NCBI GenBank assembly: GCA_963698395.1
Contig: CAVOQQ010000001.1
Location: forward strand, 806,001-870,000
Length of the DNA: 64,000 nucleotides
Reading direction: 5' to 3'
From: JBBQUN01 sp963698395
GTDB taxonomy: Bacteria; Actinomycetota; Acidimicrobiia; Acidimicrobiales; SZUA-35
In this document: in pieces, positions 35,661 through 43,193 of the stretch
Layout of the letters: each line of letters begins with the position of its first letter
Position numbering within the stretch: the first letter of the stretch is position 1
Notes under the pieces: model-generated
What the model saw: only the letters and a program-made list of their open reading frames with translations
Databases searched by the model: none
Told to the model about the DNA's origin: nothing
Translations under genes and position numbers: made by a program

Positions 35661-37061
35661 ATGGGATTTCGTCGAACGAACGAAGAGCAACCGGCGAGCC
35701 CCCTCGACGACGAAAACGTCGATGGTCTGACCGGTCTGCCCGATCGTTGGCAATTGGAAAACTGGGTTTCGAACCAGCTGCAACGGTCGCGCCGAACCGG
35801 CGACCGTTTCGGTCTCTTTCTCGTTTCTGTCTCGAATCTCGCCGAAATCAACGGTGGGTACGGCAGCGCCGTGGGCGACGACGTCCTGCAGGCAGTGGCG
35901 GAAGCGTTGTCGGCCGCCGTCGGTGCTCGTGGCCAGTTGGCCCGCTACCTCGGTTCGGAGTTCGCCGTCGTCTGGCCCGGTCTCTTCGGAGCCGAGGAGG
36001 CTCAGCGAGTTGCCGCCGACCTGATCTCCTCCCTGCCGCATCAGGTGACCTTCGAGCGCTTCGTCGTCCCCGTCAGGTCAGCCGTCTCCGGGGTCATGAG
36101 CGACACCGACCTCAACGAGCGTCTGCTCCTCGTCGAGGCCGAGGCGGCGTTGGCCGAAGCTCGTTCGACCGAGGGTGTGAACATCGTGCTGCGTGACGAC
36201 GCCTACGGGGTGCGGCGCAAGCCCGAGGTGTTGGCCGTTCGACTCCAGCGAGCGTTCGAACACGACGAGTTCCAGCTCTACTACCAGCCCGTGGTCTCAC
36301 TCGCAGCGGGAAGTGTCGTCGGTTTCGAGGCGATGTTGCGGTGGCTGTCGGCCGACGCCGGTCCCACCGGTGCCGAGCTCTTGGCCCCCGGCATGTTCCT
36401 CGATGCGCTGAGGGCATCGCCGATCGTGGTGCCGCTGCACGCCTGGGTTCTCCAGGAGTGCCTGACGACGGTTCGTGCCTGGAGCCGGATGATGCATTCG
36501 CCGAGCCTGTTCGGCGCCACCAATCTGGATCCGAGTTTCATTCGACACGAGCGATTCGCCAGCGTCGTGCTCAAGACCATCGAGGACCTCGGCATCAAAC
36601 CGACGCAGGTGTTGCTCGATCTCAACGGTGCCACTGCGGGTCCACAGATCGGCCTGCTCTGGCCGCGATTGCAGCAGCTGAAGGCCGCCGGGGTCGGCAT
36701 CGCACTCGAAGATTTCGGCATCGGCTACGGCTCGCCTGATCTGCTGCGACGCTGCCGGTTCGACGTCATCCGTCTGCCTCGGGTGCTGGTCGGTGGTCTC
36801 GGCCTGGCCGAGGAAGATCGGATCATCGTGAGCGGATTGATCCGACTGGCTCATGACCTCGGCTGCTACGTGATCGCCGAGGGTGTGGAGAACGAGGTCC
36901 AGGCCCGCATCCTTCGCGAAATCGGTTGCGACCTCGCCCAGGGATTCATGTTCGGACGGCCACAGGCGGCCGACGACATCACGCGCGACCTCGATGAGGT
37001 CCGCAAGCGAGCCAAGCGTGCCGTGTCGGCGGCCACGGCGGACAAGCCGACACCGGCCTGA
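35661..37061 (+). CDS. Degenerate GGDEF-EAL protein, probably catalytically dead
   Basis: A 466-residue soluble protein with GGDEF then EAL domains but most active-site residues changed. The GGDEF motif reads LGSEF and the I-site RxxD is lost (RGQL). In the EAL domain the motif is EAM, the DDFGTG loop reads EDFGIG, the catalytic KID lysine position reads IRL, and the EITE motif is LDLNG. The overall fold signals (FQLYYQPVV, CYVIAEGVEN, QGFMFGRP) are kept. It cannot be expected to make or cleave cyclic-di-GMP but may bind it or a partner. No membrane or sensor domain is present. It converges on dxs with only six bases between the two stop codons. Confidence 0.88.
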   Translation: MGFRRTNEEQPASPLDDENVDGLTGLPDRWQLENWVSNQLQRSRRTGDRFGLFLVSVSNLAEINGGYGSAVGDDVLQAVAEALSAAVGARGQLARYLGSEFAVVWPGLFGAEEAQRVAADLISSLPHQVTFERFVVPVRSAVSGVMSDTDLNERLLLVEAEAALAEARSTEGVNIVLRDDAYGVRRKPEVLAVRLQRAFEHDEFQLYYQPVVSLAAGSVVGFEAMLRWLSADAGPTGAELLAPGMFLDALRASPIVVPLHAWVLQECLTTVRAWSRMMHSPSLFGATNLDPSFIRHERFASVVLKTIEDLGIKPTQVLLDLNGATAGPQIGLLWPRLQQLKAAGVGIALEDFGIGYGSPDLLRRCRFDVIRLPRVLVGGLGLAEEDRIIVSGLIRLAHDLGCYVIAEGVENEVQARILREIGCDLAQGFMFGRPQAADDITRDLDEVRKRAKRAVSAATADKPTPA

Positions 37062-37067
37062 ACTGAA

Positions 37068-38900
37068 TCAGGCGCTCGTCATCGGCAGCGATTCGAGCAC
37101 GGTGCCGGCAATGCCGGCAGCATCGAGACCGAGTGAGGCAAGGATCTGATCGGCGTTGCCGTGCGGAATGTAGACGTCGGGAACACCGAGCACCCGAACG
37201 GCGGTGACGGTGGCGAGCTCGTCGGCGATGCCGGCACCGATACCGCCGTCGCGGAGACCATCTTCGATCGTGACCACGAGACGGTGCCGCCCGGCGTCTT
37301 CGAGCATGACGGGATCGAGCGGCTTGACCACGCGCGGGTCCCACACGGTGGCAGAGATACCTTCGCCGGCCAAGAGGTCGGCCGCCTGCTGAGCGGCGGC
37401 GAACATCTTCCCGACGCCGATGAGGCAGACATCGGAACCGGTGCGGTCCTTGCGAGCGTTGAGGCCGCGGCCGACCTGATCATCAGATACCGAGGGTGCT
37501 GCAGTCTTGGGCCAACGGAGGGCGACCGGGCCGCCATCGAGGCTGTACGCGTCGGCCAGCATCTGCTGCAGCTCCTGGTAGGACGACGGAGCGAAGATCG
37601 TCATGTTGGGGATCTTCGACAGCAGCACGAGATCGAGCACACCGTGATGTGATGGGCCGTCGTCGCCGGTGATGCCCGCGCGATCGAGGCAGAAGATGAC
37701 CGGCTGGCCATGGAGGCCGACGTCGAGGTTGACCTGATCGATCGCCCGGGTGAGGAACGTTGCGTAGACCGCGAACACCGGCCGCAGGCCACCCATGGCC
37801 ATGCCGGCGGCGGCGGTGACGGCATGCTGCTCGGCGATGCCGACGTCGAAGCAGCGATCGGGGAAGCGTTCGATGAAGGGAAGCAGTCCGGTGGAGTCGG
37901 GCATGGCCGCAGTGATCGCCACCAGCTCGGGATGCTCCTCGCCCAGCTTGACCAGACTCTCGGTGAAGGCCGCGGTATAGCTCTCGGGCTTCATGCCGCC
38001 GAGATCGTGCATGTTCTTGATCGGATCGTTCTCGGCCGGTGCGTAGCCCCGACCCTTCTGGGTGAGCACGTGCAGGACGACCGGGCCTTCGAATTCGGCG
38101 GCATTGACGAGCGCCGTTTCGAGCTCTTGGATGTCGTGACCATCGAAGGGGCCCATGTAGCGGGCGCCGAGGTGCTCGAAGAAGGTCTTGGGCTCGAACG
38201 CCTCTCGGATGGCCGCCTTCGAGGCATTGATGCCGAGTTCGGACAACTTGCCGATGTAGGGGGCCTTGGCGGCCACGCGTTCGAGGCGGTGCTGGCGGCG
38301 CATGTAGACCGGGTTGGACCGAATCTTCACCAGGCTCTCCGACAGCAGCGAGATGGTGGGGGCATAGCTGCGGCCGTTGTCGTTCAGCACGATGGTGACG
38401 TTGCGGCCGGAGTGTCCCAGGTTGTTGAGGCCCTCGAACGCCATGCCGCCGGTCATGGATCCATCGCCGAGAACGGCAACGACTCGCCGGTCCTCGCCTC
38501 GGGTCTCGAACGCGGTGGCCAGGCCGTGCGCATAGCTCAGCACCGTGGAGGCGTGGCTGTTCTCGATCCAGTCGTGCTCGGACTCCTCGCGGCTCGGGTA
38601 GCCCGACATGCCCCCGGCCTGACGCAGGGTGTCGAAGCCGGCGAGCCGGCCCGTGAGCATCTTGTGGACGTAGGTCTGGTGGCCGGTGTCCCAGAGGATG
38701 ACGTCTCGAGGAGAGTCGAGGACACGGTGCAGGGCGAGGGTCAGTTCGACGTCGCCGAGATTGGATCCGAGGTGGCCGCTGCCGGCTTTGGTGACCTTCT
38801 CGACGATGAAGGCACGAATCTCGTTGCAGAGCTGATCGAGCTGATGGGCATCGAGGCGTCGAAGGTCAGCCGGTCCATTCAGGGTCGAGAGCAACTCCAT
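37068..38900 (-). CDS. dxs: 1-deoxy-D-xylulose-5-phosphate synthase
   Basis: DXS joins pyruvate and glyceraldehyde-3-phosphate with thiamine diphosphate, the entry step of the MEP isoprenoid pathway. The 610-residue protein has GSGHLGSNLG, the TPP-binding GDGSMTGGMAFEGLNN run, VLNDNGRSYAPT, the transketolase middle domain with FDVGIAEQHAVTAAAG and DRAGITGDDGPSHHG, and a C-terminal domain. All are intact. The start at 38900 is supported by TAGCGT 8 nt upstream. Four 18-bp repeats lie 111-182 nt upstream. Confidence 0.95.
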   Translation of the reverse strand: MELLSTLNGPADLRRLDAHQLDQLCNEIRAFIVEKVTKAGSGHLGSNLGDVELTLALHRVLDSPRDVILWDTGHQTYVHKMLTGRLAGFDTLRQAGGMSGYPSREESEHDWIENSHASTVLSYAHGLATAFETRGEDRRVVAVLGDGSMTGGMAFEGLNNLGHSGRNVTIVLNDNGRSYAPTISLLSESLVKIRSNPVYMRRQHRLERVAAKAPYIGKLSELGINASKAAIREAFEPKTFFEHLGARYMGPFDGHDIQELETALVNAAEFEGPVVLHVLTQKGRGYAPAENDPIKNMHDLGGMKPESYTAAFTESLVKLGEEHPELVAITAAMPDSTGLLPFIERFPDRCFDVGIAEQHAVTAAAGMAMGGLRPVFAVYATFLTRAIDQVNLDVGLHGQPVIFCLDRAGITGDDGPSHHGVLDLVLLSKIPNMTIFAPSSYQELQQMLADAYSLDGGPVALRWPKTAAPSVSDDQVGRGLNARKDRTGSDVCLIGVGKMFAAAQQAADLLAGEGISATVWDPRVVKPLDPVMLEDAGRHRLVVTIEDGLRDGGIGAGIADELATVTAVRVLGVPDVYIPHGNADQILASLGLDAAGIAGTVLESLPMTSA

Positions 38901-38908
38901 GGGCGACC

Positions 38909-38914
38909 ACGCTA
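38909..38914 (-). promoter_or_regulatory. Putative -10 element for dxs
   Basis: On the minus strand TAGCGT is followed after 8 nt by the ATG at 38900. Confidence 0.45.
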
Positions 38915-39010
38915 GCCGACCGACCCCGAAGACGACTTGCTGGGCTCGTGGATCTCGCGAATGTTGTGTGCATCGACTCAGCCGTGCGGTAGGAGTGGGC
39001 CGCTGCTCAC

Positions 39011-39082
39011 GTCATCGACAGAGCGCACGTCATCGACAGCGCGCACCTCATCGACAGAGCGCACCTCATCGACAGCGCGCAC
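39011..39082. repeat. Four perfectly spaced 18-bp tandem repeats upstream of dxs
   Basis: Units start at 39011, 39029, 39047 and 39065 (consensus SYCATCGACAGMGCGCAC in forward reading). They alternate between AGAGCG and AGCGCG centres, and the pairs differ at the first base, so a 36-bp higher-order duplication is likely. The array lies between the stop of the thioesterase gene (39088) and the dxs promoter, both on the minus strand. The rest of the 187-nt gap holds the dxs -10 and no gene. They may be protein-binding iterons or a slipped-strand remnant. Confidence 0.9.
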
Positions 39083-39087
39083 CGCAA

Positions 39088-39471
39088 TCACTGACACTTG
39101 GCCATGAAGTGCTCGACGTCGACCACCACACGCACCACTTTGCCCGCGGCAATCAGACCTCGACCGTCTCGGGCCGAGGTGGTGAAGAACAGCTTGCGAC
39201 CGACCACCTTCTCGAGCGTGGCCTCGGCCGTGATCGTCTCACCGACCGGACTGGGGGCGACGTGATCGAGCATGACCTGGACGCCGACCGATGTCATGCC
39301 TTCGTCGAGCTCCTGCGCAACGGCGTCGAAGGCGGCCTGCTCGCAAAGCGCAAGGACTCGCGGCGTGCCGAGCACGAGCACGGTCCCCGAGCCGAGCGCA
39401 AGTGCGGTGTCGTCGTCGGTGACCGGGACGATCACGGTGGCCGAGAGGCCGGTCTGCAAAGGCATTGCCAT
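39088..39471 (-). CDS. Hot-dog thioesterase (fluoroacetyl-CoA thioesterase-like)
   Basis: A 127-residue single hot-dog protein of the FlK-like thioesterase family. It has the opening SATVIVPVTDDDTALALGSG, a central CEQAAFDAV helix, GVQVMLDHVAPSPVGE and a final VDVEHFMAK strand. The substrate is unknown; many family members clear small toxic acyl-CoAs. The start at 39471 is the first of two nearby ATGs; AGGCAT 6 nt upstream may be its -10. It diverges from tldD. Confidence 0.8.
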   Translation of the reverse strand: MAMPLQTGLSATVIVPVTDDDTALALGSGTVLVLGTPRVLALCEQAAFDAVAQELDEGMTSVGVQVMLDHVAPSPVGETITAEATLEKVVGRKLFFTTSARDGRGLIAAGKVVRVVVDVEHFMAKCQ

Positions 39472-39532
39472 ACCGTAATGCCTACGGCGCCGCGGTGGGC
39501 ACCCCGATCGGGAGGCATCGTCGATGGTCCGG

Positions 39533-39538
39533 TAGTCT
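39533..39538 (+). promoter_or_regulatory. Putative -10 element for tldD
   Basis: TAGTCT ends 6 nt before the GTG at 39545, with no Shine-Dalgarno, suggesting a leaderless operon transcript. Confidence 0.5.
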
Positions 39539-39544
39539 GGCCGG

Positions 39545-41005
39545 GTGACTGCTACCACATCTGAGACCGCTACCTCCCTCGATGATGCGCCGAGCGGTGC
39601 GGTGCCGCTGCTGCTTGACCAGGGCCTCATCGAGCGAGTGTTGGGACTGGCGCGCGGCGAAGGCGCCGACTTCGCCGAGGTTTTCGTCGAGGACGTTCGC
39701 AGCGAGGGCATCACCTTCGACGACGGCAAGATCGAGAATCTCGCCACCAGCCGCGACCTCGGGGCCGGTATCCGGGTGCTTGCCGGTGGCAAGACCGGCT
39801 TTGCGCACACATCCGATCTGACCGAGGCCGGTCTCGTCGCCGCAGCACGAGCCGCCGCGGCCTCGGCTCGGATCGAGGCACTCGACGACTCGGCGAGCAT
39901 CCCCGTCACGCTCCGGTTGGTCGAGCCCGCTCGCCCCGTCACCATCCGACCCGAAGCGGTCGAGACCGACGCCAAGGTGGCGCTGCTTCGTCGGGCCGAC
40001 GCCGCGGCCCGAGCCCACGACGACGCCATCACCCAGGTCAGCGTGAGCTATGCCGGGAGCCGACGCCGGATCCTCGTTGCGAACTCCGATGGTCTGCTCG
40101 CCACCGACGACCAGACCCGCACTCGATTCGCGGTGAACTGCGTCGCCACCGGCGACACGGGCTTGCAGACCGGAACCGAGTCGGTTGGCAACACCATCGG
40201 GTTCGAGCTCTTCGACGCCGTCGACGTCGAGGCCGCCGCACGAGCAGCGGCGCTGCGAGCCACCACCAAATTGGCAGCCGTCCCGGCACCCTCCGGCACC
40301 CACACGGTGGTGATCGGTCCGGGTTCGGGTGGTGTGTTGTTCCACGAAGCGTGCGGCCACGGGCTCGAAGCCGATCTGGTGGCCAAGGGAGCCTCGGTGT
40401 TTGCCGGTCGTATCGGTCAACAGGTGGCGTCGCCCCTCGTCACACTGGTCGACGACGGCACCATGCCAGGGGAGTGGGGCAACGTCGCAATCGACGACGA
40501 GGGTCAGCCTGCTGCCCGCAACGTCTTGATCGAGAACGGCATCCTGGTCGACTACATGTGGGACGCCCAGCGGGCCAAGAGCAAGGGCCGTGCCAGTTCG
40601 GGCAACGGTCGTCGTCAGAGCTACCGGCACCTCCCGATGGTCCGGATGACCAACACCTACCTGGCCGGAGGCGACATGACGCCCGAGGAGATCATCGCCG
40701 GTGTCGACTATGGCGTCTACGTCGCCCGTCTCGGTGGCGGCCAGGTCGACACCGGATCCGGTGACTTCGTCTTCGGCATGACCGAGGCGTATCTCATCGA
40801 GAACGGCGAGATCACCTCGCCGTTGCGAGAGGGACAGCTCATCGGCAACGGACCCAAGGTCCTTCAGCTCATCGATGCGGTCGGGAACGACTTCGACATG
40901 GGCAGTCCCGGCACCTGCGGCAAGGACGGACAGGGTGTCCCGGTCGGCGACGGCGTGCCGACGCTGCGGGTGAAGGAACTCACCATCGGCGGCACATCGG
41001 CATGA
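39545..41005 (+). CDS. tldD: TldD metalloprotease subunit
   Basis: TldD pairs with TldE/PmbA to form a zinc peptidase that degrades unfolded peptides and matures some ribosomally made peptides (for example microcin B17) and the CcdA antitoxin. The 486-residue protein carries the zinc motif HEACGH followed by GLEAD, and the closing Gly-rich SPGTCGKDGQGVPVGDG. Its stop overlaps the pmbA start (ATGA). No precursor peptide or cyclodehydratase is adjacent, so a general peptide-turnover role is most likely. Confidence 0.95.
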   Translation: MTATTSETATSLDDAPSGAVPLLLDQGLIERVLGLARGEGADFAEVFVEDVRSEGITFDDGKIENLATSRDLGAGIRVLAGGKTGFAHTSDLTEAGLVAAARAAAASARIEALDDSASIPVTLRLVEPARPVTIRPEAVETDAKVALLRRADAAARAHDDAITQVSVSYAGSRRRILVANSDGLLATDDQTRTRFAVNCVATGDTGLQTGTESVGNTIGFELFDAVDVEAAARAAALRATTKLAAVPAPSGTHTVVIGPGSGGVLFHEACGHGLEADLVAKGASVFAGRIGQQVASPLVTLVDDGTMPGEWGNVAIDDEGQPAARNVLIENGILVDYMWDAQRAKSKGRASSGNGRRQSYRHLPMVRMTNTYLAGGDMTPEEIIAGVDYGVYVARLGGGQVDTGSGDFVFGMTEAYLIENGEITSPLREGQLIGNGPKVLQLIDAVGNDFDMGSPGTCGKDGQGVPVGDGVPTLRVKELTIGGTSA

Positions 41006-42408
41006 CGACTGCCCAGCATTCTCCGAAAGCCCCGAACTCCTCGGCCGGTCCCAATTCCCCGGAGGCCCTGCACGAGCTGGCGTTGGCACTCGTCGACCGG
41101 GCGAAGGGCAACGAGCAGATCGAGGCGGTGCTCAGCCACTCGACCAGCACCACGATTCGTGCCTACGAGCAAGACGTCGAGTCCTACACCACGGCGACGA
41201 GCGCCAGTATCGGGGTGCGGGTGATCGAAGACGGTCGAGCCGGGTTCGCGTCCGCCGGTACACACGACCGCCTCGTGCTCGACGAGTTGCTCGAACAGGC
41301 GCGCACCAACGCTCGATTTGCCGAACCCGACGACTTCGTCGCCCTCGCGGAACCCGACGGCGTCGCTGCCACCGAGTTCGAGCGGTTCAGTGAAGCACTC
41401 GCGTCGGTCACGCCCGAAGAGAAGATCGCGCTCGCTCTCGAAGTCGAGCGCCGGGTCCGGGCCGCCGATCCGCGCATCACCGGTGTCCGGACCGCTGCCT
41501 ACGGCGACAACACCGTTGCCTTCGCCATGGCATCGAGCACCGGACTCGGATTCCATGAACGCGCCACCAGTGCCAGCGTCAGCGTGCATGCACTCGCAGC
41601 CGACGGTGACCGCACCATGAGTGGTGGTGGGGGCGACGCCGCCGCCGACCCCTCGGGTCTCGACCTCGACGGTCTCGTCGAGCGGGCCGTCCGCCAGGCG
41701 GTCGACCTGATCGGCTCGACCAAGCCCAAGAGCGGGCCCGTGCAGCTCGTGCTCGATCAGCGAATGGCCGCTTCGGTCTTCGGCATCATCGCAGGCATGC
41801 TCACCGGTGACCGCATCGTCAAGGGGCGCTCGCCCTTCGTCGACCGCATCGGTGAGACGATTGCGTCGCCGTTGCTCAGCATCGCCGACACCCCGCTCGA
41901 TCGGGAATCGCTCGGTGCAACGAGCTACGACGGTGAGGGTCTGGCGTGCCGTGCGTTGCCGCTCATCACCGACGGAGTGCTCAACGGCTACCTGTTCGAC
42001 GATCTCAATGCCCGCAAGTACGGCGCCCACTCGACGGCCTCGGCGCAGCGGGGAGCCCGCGGCCTTCCGAGCCCGGGTGTCCACGTGTTGTCGGTGCCGG
42101 CCGGCAGTGGTGGCGATCTCGAACAGCTGATCGCCGGCGTCGATCAGGGGATCCTCGTCTTCGGACTCGCCGGGTTCCATTCCGGGGTCAATCCGGTCTC
42201 GGGCGATCTCTCGCTCGGCGTCGATGGTCTGATGATCCGCAACGGCCAACTGGCCGAGCCGATCAGTGAGGCGACGGTCGGGTCGACGCTCCAGCGCATG
42301 ATGCTCGGCATCAGCGCCGTCGGGTCCGACCGAATCCACCTCCCGGGTGGCGCGGTGTGCCCGAGCCTGGTGATCGGGGACGTCATGCTGTCGGGGGCGA
42401 GCGGGTGA
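41002..42408 (+). CDS. pmbA: TldE/PmbA metalloprotease subunit
   Basis: This 468-residue partner of TldD has the same fold without the zinc motif, as is usual for TldE. It has TATSASIGVRVIEDGRAGFAS early, the central LVLDQRMAASVFGIIAGMLTG region and the C-terminal GVNPVSGDLSLGVDG, typical of the family. It is coupled to tldD by ATGA and to the PHP gene by GTGA, so the three genes form one tightly linked operon. Confidence 0.93.
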   Translation: MTTAQHSPKAPNSSAGPNSPEALHELALALVDRAKGNEQIEAVLSHSTSTTIRAYEQDVESYTTATSASIGVRVIEDGRAGFASAGTHDRLVLDELLEQARTNARFAEPDDFVALAEPDGVAATEFERFSEALASVTPEEKIALALEVERRVRAADPRITGVRTAAYGDNTVAFAMASSTGLGFHERATSASVSVHALAADGDRTMSGGGGDAAADPSGLDLDGLVERAVRQAVDLIGSTKPKSGPVQLVLDQRMAASVFGIIAGMLTGDRIVKGRSPFVDRIGETIASPLLSIADTPLDRESLGATSYDGEGLACRALPLITDGVLNGYLFDDLNARKYGAHSTASAQRGARGLPSPGVHVLSVPAGSGGDLEQLIAGVDQGILVFGLAGFHSGVNPVSGDLSLGVDGLMIRNGQLAEPISEATVGSTLQRMMLGISAVGSDRIHLPGGAVCPSLVIGDVMLSGASG

Positions 42409-43112
42409 ACGAGGCGGCCGTTCGTCGACACCCTCACCTTGCCGAAGCTCGGCCACCCGGGTCGGTCCGGGTCGACATGCACTCGCACACCATGTGGTCC
42501 GGCGACTGCACGACGACACCTGATGAGCTGCACGAGGCCGTGGTCGGGGCGGGCATCGATGTGCTCTGCATCACCGATCACAATTCGGTGGCGGGCGCAA
42601 AGCGCCTGGTCGACGAACTGCCGTGCCGAGTGATCGTCGGTGAGGAGATCCGTATCGGCCAGGGTGAGCTGATCGGGTTGTTCCTCGACGAGGCCGTCCC
42701 ACCGGGGATGACGGTGTCGGACACGGCTCGAGCCATCCGTGACCAGGGAGGCGTGGTCTACGTGCCCCACCCGTTCGACCCCATGCGCAACGCACTGGCT
42801 CCGCACCTGATCGACGAGTTGGCCGAGGCCGGACTCATCGACGCCTTCGAGGTGCGCAATGCCAAGACGAGCCTCGAGTCACTGAATCGCAAGGCCGCAG
42901 AGTACGCGGTCCGCCACGGGCTCTTGGCCGGTGCCGGGAGCGATGCGCATGTGCCCGATGCGTTCGGAGCGGCCTATGTCGAGATGCCGGACTTCGGCAA
43001 CAGCCATGAGTTCCTGTCGTCGTTGGTCAGGGGACGCATCGTCGGTCATCACAGTGACCCGGCGCGACCATGGACCCCTCGCATCGTGCCGTCGGTCCCC
43101 GACGAACGATGA
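42405..43112 (+). CDS. PHP-domain metal-dependent phosphoesterase
   Basis: A 235-residue PHP (polymerase and histidinol phosphatase) domain protein. Motif I DMHSHTMWSGD, ITDHNSVAGA, the GEEI acidic residue, VPHPFDP and the last motif GAGSDAHVPDAFG give the full set of His/Asp metal ligands. Stand-alone PHP proteins hydrolyse phosphate esters such as pAp or sugar phosphates; this one's substrate is unknown. The GTG at 42405 overlaps the pmbA stop (GTGA), so it is made together with TldD/TldE. Confidence 0.88.
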   Translation: MNEAAVRRHPHLAEARPPGSVRVDMHSHTMWSGDCTTTPDELHEAVVGAGIDVLCITDHNSVAGAKRLVDELPCRVIVGEEIRIGQGELIGLFLDEAVPPGMTVSDTARAIRDQGGVVYVPHPFDPMRNALAPHLIDELAEAGLIDAFEVRNAKTSLESLNRKAAEYAVRHGLLAGAGSDAHVPDAFGAAYVEMPDFGNSHEFLSSLVRGRIVGHHSDPARPWTPRIVPSVPDER

Positions 43113-43193
43113 GCGGCAGCCCGGCACACCGGCCATCGGCTGACCAGGGAACAGGGCACTCATAACCGGGTCGGTCGTGCCGACTGGGTCCGG

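Noticed and set aside
39482..41089. 535-codon minus-strand frame opposite tldD.
   Set aside because: Shadow of tldD; the plus strand contains the zinc motif and family signatures.
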